A stretch of DNA of 64,000 bases from Dokdonella sp. (lineage in GTDB: Bacteria > Pseudomonadota > Gammaproteobacteria > Xanthomonadales > Rhodanobacteraceae): the NCBI GenBank assembly GCA_024707225.1, contig JANQAE010000002.1, positions 1-64,000 on the forward strand, given 5' to 3'. Positions 51,818 through 61,048 of this stretch are shown piece by piece. The notes below the pieces were generated by a model. That model was given only the letters and a program-made list of their open reading frames with translations, was not told the DNA's origin and did no database searches. The first letter of the stretch is position 1, and each line of letters starts with the position of its first letter. The translations under genes and the position numbers were made by a program.

Positions 51818-53527
51818 ATGACCTACCTGGTGCTGGTGACGGCCTTGCTGGCGATGGCGGTCGCCACGCTCGATCCGGCGTTCCAGGCCGTCGAGCCGAC
51901 GCCGTGGCCGCTGCCGCTCCTGAACGCGTTGCCAGCGGTGCTGCTGGGCATGGTGGTCTGGTCGCTGACGCGGCGCCCGCTGCTGTCGTTCTGGCTCGCG
52001 CTGCTGCTGCTGGCCGCGCTCTACGGGATCAACGCCCTGAAGCTGGCGCATCTGGAGACGCCGCTGCTGCCGGCCGATTTCGTCATGCTCGGCACGCCGC
52101 AGGCCAGCGCGGGCCTGCTGCTGCATTACCTGCCCGATTCGCACGGCGACTGGCTGCGACTGGCGGGCCTGGCCATCGTCACGCTCGCACTGGCGGCATG
52201 GGAACCCGCGCAGCAACGCTCGGGCCGGCGCCGGCGTGTGCTGCATCTGGGGATCGCGCTGACGCTGGCGGTGACGCTGTTCTCCGGCGTCGCGCCGTGG
52301 CGCAGCCTGTATGCGCGCGAGGAGGCCCGCTTCGTACCGTGGTCGCCGCGCGAGACCGTCGCGAGCACCGGCCTGGTCTCGGGACTGCTGCAGTTTCGCT
52401 GGCGCTATGCCGAGCCCGTACCGGTGCCGGACCGTGCCGCGGCGGCGGACCTGCTCGCGCAGGTGGATCTGGGCCAGCGGCCGCAGTCCGTCAAGCAGTC
52501 CGACCGGCCCGACATCGTCATCCTGCAGAGCGAATCGTTCTTCGATCCGTCACGCCTGAACGGGCTGGGCGAGCGCGATTTCCTGCCGAACTACCGCGCG
52601 CTCGCGCGCGAGTCGGTGCACGGCGAGCTGTGGGTGCCGGCGTTCGGCGGCGGCACGATCCGTACCGAGTTCGAGGTGCTGACCGGCCTGGCGATGCGCT
52701 ACTTCCCGCGCAACGAGTATCCGTACTTCCAGCTCGTCGACCGTGCGCTGCCGGGCCTGGTGTCGGTGCTGGCCGGCCACGGCTACCGCAGTCTCGCACT
52801 GCATCCGAACGATCCGGCGTTCTGGAACCGCGCCGCTGCGCTCAAGCAGCTCGGTTTCGATGCTTTCGAAAGCGCGGCAGACTTCGCCGATGCCGCGCGG
52901 GACGGCTACTTCGTCAGCGATCAGGCCCTGGTCGAGCGCATCCTCGAGCGTCTGCCCGAGGATGGACCGCCGCAGCTGGTGCTCGCGATCAGCATGGAGC
53001 TGCACGGCCCCTACGACGCGCGCAAGCCGCTGCACGACCGGGCGCGGCGTGACGCGATCGCCGTGCCGGACCGCCTGCCGGCCGACAGCGCCGGGCGGCT
53101 GCGTACGTTCCTCTATCACCTGGAAAACGCCGACCGTGCGCTCGGCCGGCTCGCCGAGGCGCTGCGCGCGCGCGAACGGCGGACGTTGCTGCTGTTCTAC
53201 GGAGACCATCTGCCGGGCCTGCCGATCACGTTCCGCACGCTCGGCTTCGCCGACGGGCTGGCGGCCGAGCAGCAGCCGGTGCCGTGGCTGCTGTTCGATC
53301 CGGCCGGCGGCGGGGCGACGCGCGAGGACAGCGCCGCATTTCTGCTGCCGGGCCGCCTGCTGGCCCACATCGGCGTCGACGAGGACTGGTTCGCGCTGTC
53401 CGAGCGGCTGCGCGGCGAGAGCCGATTCGGCCCGGATTTCGTACCGGCCGGCGATGCGGGACTCGGCGCGCTGACCCAGCTGCGCCAGCGCGGCGAGCCG
53501 CTGCCGCGCGCCGCTGTTCAGCCGTGA
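51818..53527 (+). CDS. LtaS/OpgB-like phosphoglycerol transferase, second paralogue
   Basis: The 569-residue protein is collinear with the upstream gene: membrane spans to about 160, then 'DIVILQSESFFDPSRL', 'FGGGTIRTEFEVLTGLAMRYFP', 'LAISMELHGPYD' and 'LLLFYGDHLPGLP'. It should act in the periplasm as a phosphoglycerol or related phosphate-diester transferase; the acceptor is unknown. ATG 51818 has GGAG eight bases upstream and is preferred, but ATG 51758 or 51788 would add 10-20 residues similar in length to the paralogue's N terminus. Its 3' end overlaps the convergent chorismatase gene by ten bases. Confidence 0.86.
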   Translation: MTYLVLVTALLAMAVATLDPAFQAVEPTPWPLPLLNALPAVLLGMVVWSLTRRPLLSFWLALLLLAALYGINALKLAHLETPLLPADFVMLGTPQASAGLLLHYLPDSHGDWLRLAGLAIVTLALAAWEPAQQRSGRRRRVLHLGIALTLAVTLFSGVAPWRSLYAREEARFVPWSPRETVASTGLVSGLLQFRWRYAEPVPVPDRAAAADLLAQVDLGQRPQSVKQSDRPDIVILQSESFFDPSRLNGLGERDFLPNYRALARESVHGELWVPAFGGGTIRTEFEVLTGLAMRYFPRNEYPYFQLVDRALPGLVSVLAGHGYRSLALHPNDPAFWNRAAALKQLGFDAFESAADFADAARDGYFVSDQALVERILERLPEDGPPQLVLAISMELHGPYDARKPLHDRARRDAIAVPDRLPADSAGRLRTFLYHLENADRALGRLAEALRARERRTLLLFYGDHLPGLPITFRTLGFADGLAAEQQPVPWLLFDPAGGGATREDSAAFLLPGRLLAHIGVDEDWFALSERLRGESRFGPDFVPAGDAGLGALTQLRQRGEPLPRAAVQP

Positions 53528-54516
53528 CTGCCGTCGATCTCGACCAGCAGCTCGCGCCGGCAGACCTCGCCGATCAGCACCAGCGTCTCGCCACGATCGG
53601 CGAGGTGGCGCTGCACGCCTGCTGACACCTGCGCGGCGTCCTCGGCACGGCGCACGTAGACCTTGAGCACGCTGCCGTCGCCGAGCGGCGTGGCCGCGCC
53701 GGCGGCCGCGCAAACGCTGTCGAGGTTGGCCAGGGTTTCGTCGAGCTGCGCGGTCACGTCGTCGCGGTGACGCGAGGCATGACCGACGATCGCCGCCGTG
53801 CCGGAGATCAGGAGCTGCCCGGACGGCGTCCGCATCGCGCGCGCGAAGCGCGGTGCGGTCGGACCGTAGTCGCGCGGATAGCGCCAGGCGCTGAGCTGGC
53901 GCGGATTCTCGACCGGACGGCCGGCCCGGCGCGCGGCCAGACCGTAGACCTGCAGGCTGCGTACGCCGTCCTGGCGTCCGATCACGGTCGCGGCCGGGTA
54001 GTCGCCGCCGAACAGGCCCTGCATGCCGGCGACGCGGCCGGTGCAGAAGCGCCGGTAGCGCTCCGCGTCGCCGTCGCCTTCATTGATCGCGTCGAAGTAG
54101 TTCCACAGACGCAGCACATGCAGCGGCCGCTGCGCGAGCCATTCGCCGAGCCACCGGTAGACCTGCTCGGCGGCCGCGCCGATCCCGCCCTCGGCGTCTT
54201 CCGGCATCTGGATCGAGAAGAACGTGTAGTCGCCGTCGCCGGCCCAGCGGACCGCGCCGTCCTGCCCGGTCCGGACCGGGCCGCCGCCGCGCCAGACCTC
54301 GATCGGCGCAGCGCCGACCGGCTCGAGGCCGACGCGCAGACAGCGCGGATCGTCCGGCAGCGCGGCCCGGCCGAAGCCGATCACCGCGAGCACGTCCGGC
54401 TGCGCCGCGACGGCGGCCGGATCGGCCGATTCGAACGCGATCCGCAACGGCCTCAGCGACGGAGCGTCGGTGTCGCCCCGCTCGTCGAAACGGTCGCGCA
54501 GCGGCTCACTCGACAC
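53518..54516 (-). CDS. Chorismatase (XanB2/FkbO/Hyg5-like)
   Basis: The 332-residue protein resembles the chorismatase family, which removes pyruvate from chorismate. Xanthomonas XanB2 makes 3- and 4-hydroxybenzoate for xanthomonadin and ubiquinone. Supporting stretches are 'RLWNYFDAINEGDGDAERYRRFCTGR', 'ISGTAAIVGHASRH' and the RidA-like end 'VLKVYVRRAEDAAQVSAG...GEVCRRELLVEIDG'. The start is taken as GTG 54516, which overlaps the end of rlmI by 11 bases and has AAGGCGG upstream; an ATG at 54585 lies inside rlmI. Hydroxybenzoate for ubiquinone is the likeliest role, as no pigment genes are present. Confidence 0.82.
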   Translation of the reverse strand: MSSEPLRDRFDERGDTDAPSLRPLRIAFESADPAAVAAQPDVLAVIGFGRAALPDDPRCLRVGLEPVGAAPIEVWRGGGPVRTGQDGAVRWAGDGDYTFFSIQMPEDAEGGIGAAAEQVYRWLGEWLAQRPLHVLRLWNYFDAINEGDGDAERYRRFCTGRVAGMQGLFGGDYPAATVIGRQDGVRSLQVYGLAARRAGRPVENPRQLSAWRYPRDYGPTAPRFARAMRTPSGQLLISGTAAIVGHASRHRDDVTAQLDETLANLDSVCAAAGAATPLGDGSVLKVYVRRAEDAAQVSAGVQRHLADRGETLVLIGEVCRRELLVEIDGSHG

Positions 54517-55690
54517 GGCAGAACACCGCCTTGAGATAGCGGCTCTCGGGCACGTGCGCCAGGAACGGATGATCGGCGCCGGCACCGCTGACGCGCAGCA
54601 CCTGGACCGTGCGGTTGGCGTAGAACGCCGCGCGGCGCAGCATGTCCAGGAACTGCTCCTCGCTGACCAGGCCGGTGCACGAGCAGGTCACGAACAGGCC
54701 GCCGGGCTTGACCGCACCGAGCGCGAGCTTGTTCATGTCCAGATACTTCTTGAGCGCCGGGATCACCTGGTCGCGGTCGCGCGTCATCTTGGCCGGATCG
54801 AGCACGACGACGTCGAAGCGTTCGCGGCCGCCGACCGCCAGCTCGCGCAGCCACGGAAAGATGTCGGCCTGCACGAAACGGACCTTGGCCTTGTTGAGGC
54901 GCGCATTGCGCTCGGCGATCTCGAGGATGTCCTCGTCGAGGTCGACGCCGACCACCTCGGCGGCCTGGCCGATCGTCTTGGCGTAGATCGCAAAACCGCC
55001 GGAGTTGCAGCACAGATCCAGGACGCGCTTGCCGGCGCACAGGTCGGCCAGCTGACGGCGGTTGTCGCGCTGATCGGCGAAGAAGCCGGTCTTGTGCTTG
55101 GAACCGGGCGCGGCGTGGAACCTGACGCCGTACTCGTGGATGACGGTCGGCTCGGGCGTACTCGGCGTCGAGCAGTCGAAACTCTCCTGCTTCTGCACGT
55201 GCTCCTCGGCGAACGCGTACACGTTCGCGCCGGGGAAGTGCTCGAGCAGGCAGCGCCTGAGCAGGTCGCGCTGCTTGAACATGCCGGCCGAGAAATACTC
55301 CATGACCAGGGTATCGGCGAAGCGGTCGACGACTAGGCCGGACAGCCCGTCGCCCTCGGAATGGATCAACCGGTAGGCGTCGGTCACGGCGTCGAGCTTG
55401 AGCACGTCACGGCGCAGCGCGACGGCCTGCGCGATCTTGCGCGCGAAGAAGGCCTCGTCGACGGCCTCCTCCGGGTCGGCGGTCAGCACGCGCAGGGCGA
55501 TCCGCGAATGGCCGTTGTAGAAGCCGCGGCCGGCGAACGTGCCCTCGCGGTCGACGATGTCGACGATCGAGCCCGGCCGGGGACGGTCGACGGGCTTCTC
55601 GACCATCTTCTGGAAGATCCAGGGATGGTTGGAGCGGCGTTCGGTCTTGAGCTGAATGACGGGCAGCGGCCCGGTCGGAAGAGCGTTCAT
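54506..55690 (-). CDS. rlmI: 23S rRNA (cytosine-C5)-methyltransferase RlmI-like
   Basis: The 394-residue enzyme has an N-terminal PUA domain ('HPWIFQKMVEKPVDRPRPGSIVDIVDREGTFAGRGFYN'), a central EEHGEEH-type domain and a C-terminal Rossmann methyltransferase with 'VLDLCCNSGGFAIYAKTIGQ', 'VVGVDLDEDILEIAERNA' and 'DVVVLDPAKMTRDRDQV'. RlmI methylates C1962 in 23S rRNA; 'SCTGLVSEEQF' contains the expected Cys. It is divergent from the riboswitch-terC unit and overlaps the chorismatase start. Confidence 0.92.
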   Translation of the reverse strand: MNALPTGPLPVIQLKTERRSNHPWIFQKMVEKPVDRPRPGSIVDIVDREGTFAGRGFYNGHSRIALRVLTADPEEAVDEAFFARKIAQAVALRRDVLKLDAVTDAYRLIHSEGDGLSGLVVDRFADTLVMEYFSAGMFKQRDLLRRCLLEHFPGANVYAFAEEHVQKQESFDCSTPSTPEPTVIHEYGVRFHAAPGSKHKTGFFADQRDNRRQLADLCAGKRVLDLCCNSGGFAIYAKTIGQAAEVVGVDLDEDILEIAERNARLNKAKVRFVQADIFPWLRELAVGGRERFDVVVLDPAKMTRDRDQVIPALKKYLDMNKLALGAVKPGGLFVTCSCTGLVSEEQFLDMLRRAAFYANRTVQVLRVSGAGADHPFLAHVPESRYLKAVFCRVE

Positions 55691-55780
55691 CGGCGAATGA
55701 TAAGCGCTGCCCCCGCACGGCGTCGTCCCTGGCCTGGTCCGGGTGCTTGAGACGGCGGCCCGGGAATCGTGTAGAGTCGC

Positions 55781-55915
55781 CGCCGCAACGAAGGGGAGTA
55801 GCTCCCGCCACCACGGTCGTCATCACGGATCGGTTCCGATCCCGGCCCGGTGGGCAGGTCGTCCAAGGACCTGCGAGCGAGACCTTCGCCGTGACGACGG
55901 CGAAGGTGTGCCCCG
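55781..55915 (+). promoter_or_regulatory. yybP-ykoY manganese riboswitch aptamer
   Basis: The two conserved blocks of this aptamer are present: AAGGGGAGTAGC at 55791-55802 and GAGACCTTCGCC at 55879-55890. The latter forms a perfect nine-base-pair stem, ACCTTCGCC (55882-55890) with GGCGAAGGT (55899-55907). The aptamer binds Mn2+ at its junction. It is followed by a terminator-like hairpin and terC, a usual arrangement. A weak promoter (TTGAGA 55747-55752, TAGAGT 55772-55777, 19 bases apart) lies upstream. Confidence 0.92.
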
Positions 55916-55923
55916 AGAAAACG

Positions 55924-55962
55924 AGGCCCCGTGCGCTGCCGGCGACGGGGCCTTTGTCTTTT
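55924..55962 (+). terminator. Riboswitch expression-platform terminator
   Basis: AGGCCCCGT (55924-55932) pairs perfectly with ACGGGGCCT (55945-55953) and is followed by TTTGTCTTTT. It stands between the Mn2+ aptamer and the terC start, so Mn2+ binding should favour readthrough. Confidence 0.85.
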
Positions 55963-55991
55963 CTCGGTACGCACATCGGAGCGCAATCGCA

Positions 55992-56951
55992 ATGCACACG
56001 ATCGGTACGGTCGAACTCTGGGCGGTATTCGGCGCGATCGTCCTGATCGCCCTCGTCATCGATTTCCTGGTCCTCAAGGTCAGCGGCTCGCACAAGGTCT
56101 CGTTCCGCGAGGCGGCGCTGTGGAGCGTGGCCTGGATCGGCCTGGCGCTGCTGTTCAACCTCGGACTGTGGTGGTGGCTGGACCAGCAGTCCGGTCGCGC
56201 CGTCGCCAACGACATCGCGCTGGAGTTCCTGACCGGCTACGTCGTCGAGAAGGCGCTGGCGATCGACAACATCTTCGTGTTCCTGCTGATCTTCACGCGC
56301 TTCCGCGTCAGCGCCGAGCTGCAGCAGCGCGCGCTGATGGTCGGCATCCTCGGCGCGATCGCGCTGCGCGCGATCCTGATCCTGGTCGGTGCGGCGCTGA
56401 TCGCACGCTTCCACTGGATCCTCTACCTGTTCGGTGTGTTCCTGATCTACACCGGCATCAAGATGGCGCGCGCGCCGAACGAGGAGGCCGACTTCGAGAG
56501 CAATCCGCTGATGCGTTGGATGCGCCGCCACCTGCGCCTGACCGACCGCTATCACGGCACCGCGCTCAGCATCGTCGACAACGGCGTGCGCTACTTCACG
56601 CCGATGTTCGTCGTGATGGCGCTGATCGCGGTCACCGACGTGATCTTCGCGGTCGACTCGATCCCGGCGATCTTCGCGATCACCGAGGACCCGTTCATCG
56701 TGCTGACCTCCAACGTGTTCGCGGTGCTCGGCCTGCGCGCGCTGTTCTTCCTGCTGGCCGGCATGGCCGACCGCTTCCACCTGCTCAACTACGGCCTGGC
56801 CGCGACGCTGATCTTCATCGGCATCAAGATGATGATCGTCGACGTGTGGAAGGTGCCGGTCGGCCTGTCGCTGGCCGTGGTCGCGCTGTGCATCGGCACT
56901 TCGATGGTGGCGAGCCATCTGGTGCGCCGCCGCGAGCGGCACGGCGCCTGA
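55992..56951 (+). CDS. TerC family membrane protein (Alx-like, probable Mn2+ exporter)
   Basis: The 319-residue protein has about nine membrane spans and the TerC motifs with acidic residues within helices: 'FLTGYVVEKALAIDNIFVFLLIF' and 'ALIAVTDVIFAVDSIPAIFAITEDPFIVLTSNVFAVLGLRALFFLL'. Alx-type members of this family export Mn2+, often under yybP-ykoY control, as here. ATG 55992 has CGGAG upstream. 'Tellurite resistance' is the historical family name only. Confidence 0.94.
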   Translation: MHTIGTVELWAVFGAIVLIALVIDFLVLKVSGSHKVSFREAALWSVAWIGLALLFNLGLWWWLDQQSGRAVANDIALEFLTGYVVEKALAIDNIFVFLLIFTRFRVSAELQQRALMVGILGAIALRAILILVGAALIARFHWILYLFGVFLIYTGIKMARAPNEEADFESNPLMRWMRRHLRLTDRYHGTALSIVDNGVRYFTPMFVVMALIAVTDVIFAVDSIPAIFAITEDPFIVLTSNVFAVLGLRALFFLLAGMADRFHLLNYGLAATLIFIGIKMMIVDVWKVPVGLSLAVVALCIGTSMVASHLVRRRERHGA

Positions 56952-57009
56952 TCGGAACCGCGGCCGCCTCGCCCCTTGCGGCGAGGCGGTCCATCCCCAC
57001 GTCTGCGCG

Positions 57010-57810
57010 ATGGACATCGCGCCCGCCGTTCCGGAACCGACCCGCACCGCGGCCGCCAACGACCGCATCCGCCTGCATCATGCGATCGCCGGCAGCCTGA
57101 TCCTGGTCGCCGGCATCTGGATCGTCTGGCTGGCCGGCTGGCTGCTCGGCTGGCCGCCCGGCGACTTCGGCGTGCTGCCGCGCCGCATCGAGGGTCTGGT
57201 CGGCATCGCACTGGCGCCGCTGGCGCACGGCTCGTTCGAGCATCTGATGTCCAATACGCTGCCGCTCGGCCTGCTCGGCTGCCTGGCGCTGTATGCCTAC
57301 CCGCTCGCGACGCGCTGGGCGCTGCCGGCGATCTGGTTCGGCTCGGGGCTCGGCGTCTGGCTGTTCGCCCGCGATTCGAGCCACATCGGCGCCAGCGGCC
57401 TCACCCACGGATTGATGTTCTTCCTGTTCGCGATCGGCCTGCTGCGCCGCGACCGCCTGGCGATCGTGATCGCGATGACGGTGTTCCTGCTCTACGGCGG
57501 CATGCTGCTGACGATCCTGCCGCGCGAGGAGCACATCTCGTTCGAGTCGCACATGGCCGGCGCGGCGATGGGCGTGCTGGCCGCGATCGTGCTGCGCCGC
57601 CGCGACCCCGAGCCGCCGCGCAAGCGCTACAGCTGGGAAGAGGAGTCCGCCGAGGATGCCGGCGACGACGAACTCGAACTGCCGCGTCCGGATCAGGTGC
57701 CGGTGCTCTGGAAGCGCTCGCCGCCGCCGGCCGGCGGCGCCCGCGTGATCGCGTTTCCGGCCGGCCGCTCGCGCGTCGCGGACGACTACGCGGACGACGA
57801 ACCGCGCTGA
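57010..57810 (+). CDS. Rhomboid-family intramembrane serine protease
   Basis: The 266-residue protein has about six membrane spans (to about 200) and a charged cytoplasmic tail. The catalytic pair is visible: S129 in 'HIGASGLTHGLMFF' (GxSG motif) and H181 in 'ESHMAGAAMG'; 'LAHGSFEHLMSNTLPLGLLG' gives the oxyanion-side His/Asn stretch. Such enzymes cut single-pass membrane proteins within the bilayer. It follows terC by 58 bases. The Arg- and Glu-rich tail from about 198 is unlike the short GlpG form. Confidence 0.93.
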   Translation: MDIAPAVPEPTRTAAANDRIRLHHAIAGSLILVAGIWIVWLAGWLLGWPPGDFGVLPRRIEGLVGIALAPLAHGSFEHLMSNTLPLGLLGCLALYAYPLATRWALPAIWFGSGLGVWLFARDSSHIGASGLTHGLMFFLFAIGLLRRDRLAIVIAMTVFLLYGGMLLTILPREEHISFESHMAGAAMGVLAAIVLRRRDPEPPRKRYSWEEESAEDAGDDELELPRPDQVPVLWKRSPPPAGGARVIAFPAGRSRVADDYADDEPR

Positions 57811-57839
57811 ACCACGCCGGCGCCGACCGCGCCGCGCGG

Positions 57840-58355
57840 TCAATCGCACCAGCTTCGCGCATGCAGCCGCAGCGGCGCGGTCTGGCCCGGCGGCGTGATC
57901 GTCCGTTCGAACGCGAGCCCGAGTTTCTCGAGCAGCCGGATCGAGCGCGCATTGCCCGGCGCGACGATCGCGACCAGCCGGTCGAGCCCGATCGCGTGCC
58001 GCGCATGCTCGACCACCGCGGCGGCCGCCTCGAACGCATAGCCGTGCCCGCCGTAGCGGTCCAGCAGCGCGAAGCCGATGTCGACGTCCTCGAGATGCTC
58101 GCGCCGCAACAGGCCGCACAGGCCGATCGGGGCGTCGACGTGCGAACGCTCGACCGCGTACAGGCCGAAGCCGTGCTGCGCATACGAGGCCAGCGGACCC
58201 GCCGCGAGGTAACCGCGTGCATCGTCGAGCGAGTGCACCTGCTTGTCGCCGATGTAGGCCAGCCAGGAGGGCTGATTGACCAGTTCGAGGACGAAAGGCG
58301 CGTCGTCGAGCACGAGCCGGCGCAGACGCAGCCGCGCGGTCGCGAGCACGGTCAT
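57840..58355 (-). CDS. GNAT-family N-acetyltransferase (RimJ/RimL type)
   Basis: The 171-residue protein shows the ribosomal-protein acetyltransferase layout: 'TARLRLRRLVLDDAPFVLELVNQPSWLAYIGDKQVHSLDDARGYL', then 'PIGLCGLLRREHLEDVDIGFALLDRYGGHGYAFEAAAAVVEHA' carrying the acetyl-CoA loop, and 'GNARSIRLLEKLGLAFE'. The substrate is unknown. It lies 63 bases downstream of tex on the same strand, so they may be co-transcribed. Confidence 0.92.
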   Translation of the reverse strand: MTVLATARLRLRRLVLDDAPFVLELVNQPSWLAYIGDKQVHSLDDARGYLAAGPLASYAQHGFGLYAVERSHVDAPIGLCGLLRREHLEDVDIGFALLDRYGGHGYAFEAAAAVVEHARHAIGLDRLVAIVAPGNARSIRLLEKLGLAFERTITPPGQTAPLRLHARSWCD

Positions 58356-58418
58356 GACCGGCTCACGACGCCGGGACCGGACGGCGCGCGGCGCCGCCCG
58401 GCTGCGGCGATGCGCCGC

Positions 58419-60786
58419 TCAGCGCTGGCGCGCCTTGGCGAACGCATCGGCAAACGCGCTGTTGACCGGTGCCGGCGCCGGCCGGGCGGCCGCGCCGCCG
58501 TTGCGTGTCGGTCGCTCGGGGCGGCGCGGATCGCCGCCGCGCGGCGCCGGCGCGGCCGGACCGATCGGATCGTCCAGCCGCATCGTCAGCCCGATCCGCT
58601 TGCGCGCCAGATCGACCTCGAGCACCTTGACCTTGACGATGTCACCGGCCTTGACGACCTCACGCGGATCCTTGACGAACTTGTTTGACAATGCCGAGAC
58701 GTGGATCAGGCCGTCCTGGTGGACGCCCAGATCGACGAACGCGCCGAACGCAGCGACGTTGCTGACGACGCCTTCGAGCACCATGCCGGGCTTCAGATCG
58801 CGGATGTCCTCCACGCCCTCGGCGAACGTGGCGGTCTTGAATTCCGGACGCGGGTCGCGGCCGGGCTTCTCGAGCTCCTTGATGATGTCGCGCACAGTCG
58901 GCACGCCGAAGGTCTCGTCGGTAAACGACTCGGGCTTGAGCGACCGCAGGAAGCTGCCGTCACCGATCAGCGCTTTGACCTCGCGGCCGCAGCGCTCGAT
59001 GATCCGCTGCACGACCGGGTAGGCCTCCGGATGCACGGCCGACGCATCGAGCGGATCGTCGCCGTCGGGAATCCGCAGAAAGCCGGCGCACTGCTCGAAC
59101 GCCTTGTCGCCGAGCCGCGGCACCTTCAGCAGCGCCTTGCGCGTGCGGAACGGTCCGTGCGCGTCGCGATGCTTGACGATGTTCTCGGCGACCGCGCTCG
59201 ACAGGCCGGCCACGCGCGCGAGCAGCGGCGCCGAGGCGGTGTTGACGTCGACGCCGACCGCATTGACGCAGTCCTCGACGCGCGCATCGAGCGCGTGCGC
59301 CAGCTTGATCTGGTTGACGTCGTGCTGGTACTGGCCGACCCCGATCGACTTCGGGTCGATCTTGACCAGCTCGGCGAGCGGATCCTGCAGGCGCCGCGCG
59401 ATCGACACCGCGCCGCGCAGCGACACGTCCAGTTCCGGAAACTCGCGCGCGGCCAGCTCGGACGCCGAATAGACCGACGCGCCGGCCTCGCTGACGACGA
59501 TCTTGCCGAGTCTGAGCTCGGGATGGGTGCGGATCAGCTCGCCGGCCAGGCGGTCGGTCTCGCGCGAAGCGGTGCCGTTGCCGATCGCGATCAGGCCCAC
59601 GCCGTGCTGGCGCGACAGCGCGGCCAGCTGCGCGAGCGAGGCGTCCCACTGCTTCTTCGGCTCGTGCGGATAGATCGTCGCGGTCGCCAGCAGCTTGCCG
59701 GTGCCGTCGACGACGGCGACCTTGACGCCGGTACGCAGGCCGGGATCCAGGCCCATCACGACCTTCGGGCCGGCCGGCGCAGCCATCAGCAGATCCTTGA
59801 GGTTGTCGCCGAACACGCGGATCGCCTCGGCCTCGGCCGCTTCGCGCGCACGCCCGAACAGGTCGAGCGTCAGATGCAGGTGCAGCTTGATCCGCCAGGT
59901 CTGGCGGACGGTCTCGAGCAGCCAGCGGTCGGCCGCGCGCGGCGCGGTCGGCGATCGCGAAGTGCACCGCGATGCGGCCCTCGGCCTCGGCATTGCCGGC
60001 CGCGATCGCTTCCTCGAGCGCGGCAGCCGGATCGTCCGCCGCACCGACGCGCGGTGCGCTGGTCGGCATCGGCGCCAGGTCCAGATCCAGAATGCCCTCG
60101 TTGCGCGCGCGGAACAGCGCGAGCAGGCGATGCGACGGGATCGTGCCGATCGCCTCGGCATGCGCGAAGTAGTCGCGGAACTTGGCGCCCTCGCTCTCCT
60201 TGCCGGCGACGACGCGCGCGCGGATCTGCGCCTTGGCGCTCAGCCACTCGCGCAAGGCGCCGATCAGCGCCGGATCCTCGGAGAAGCTCTCGAGCAGGAT
60301 CGCGCGGGCGCCGTCGAGCGCGGCCTTGACGTCGGCCACGCCGCGCTCGGCGTCGACGAACGCGGCCGCGGCGGCCTCCGGGTCCTGGTCCGGATTCTCG
60401 CGCAGGCCCAGCGCCAGCGGCTCCAGCCCGGCCTCGCGCGCGATCTGCGCCTTGGTGCGGCGCTTGGGCTTGTACGGCAGGTACAGATCCTCCAGCCGCG
60501 CCTTGGTGTCGGCGCCGAGCAGATCGGCCTTGAGCGCATCGGTCATCTTGCCCTGTTCCTCGATGCTCGCGATCACCGCCGCGCGCCGGTCCTCGAGCTC
60601 GCGCAGATAGCCCAGCCGCTCCTCGAGCAGACGCAGCTGCGTGTCGTCCAGACCGCCGGTGACCTCCTTGCGATAGCGCGCGATGAACGGCACGGTCGCC
60701 CCCTCGTCGAGCAGGGCGACGGCGGCCTGGACCTGTTGCGGCTTGGCGGCGATTTCCGCCGCGATGCGGTGTTCGATACTGAGCAT
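58419..60786 (-). CDS. tex: Tex-family transcription accessory protein, frameshifted near 59940
   Basis: Restored length is about 788 residues. The first frame (from ATG 60786, [12 protein letters not shown]) carries the N-terminal helical region and '[25 protein letters not shown]'. The second has the YqgF-like domain ('[20 protein letters not shown]'), the HhH region ('[33 protein letters not shown]') and the S1 RNA-binding domain ('[31 protein letters not shown]'). '[19 protein letters not shown]' is restored by a one-base excess or two-base loss in a CG repeat at 59937-59947. A real knockout of tex is unlikely. Confidence 0.9.
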
Positions 60787-60810
60787 GCGTCCGATGGTTC
60801 CGATTGGCTG

Positions 60811-60844
60811 AAAAATGCAGCGGGCCGCCGTGGCGGCCCGCTGC
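60811..60844 (-). terminator. Intrinsic terminator of mnmG
   Basis: Perfect thirteen-base arms (GCAGCGGGCCGCC / GGCGGCCCGCTGC) are followed on the minus strand by ATTTTT. It lies between mnmG and tex, both on the minus strand, about 200 bases past the mnmG stop. The 60845-61048 stretch holds nothing else I can name. Confidence 0.85.
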
Positions 60845-61048
60845 GGCATTCTAGCAACTGGCCGTTGCGGCACCGGTGTCGAAACGCCCGCATCGACGCG
60901 GCCGCGCGCGATGATCCCGGCGATGCCGCGAGCCCGATCGATGCGGCGGACGCGCGCGCGGCGGCAGGCACGATGCCGCTGACGAACGCGATCGCGGTGC
61001 CTGGCCGTCGCCGATCGGGAAGTGGCCGGACGCGAATGCGCCGCGCGC

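Noticed and set aside
55843-55860. GGTTCCGATCCCGG, like a tRNA T-arm
   Set aside because: It lies inside the Mn2+ riboswitch, and no acceptor or anticodon arms can be formed around it.
55992-56951. Tellurite resistance as the role of the TerC protein
   Set aside because: No other ter genes are present and the Mn2+ riboswitch points to manganese.
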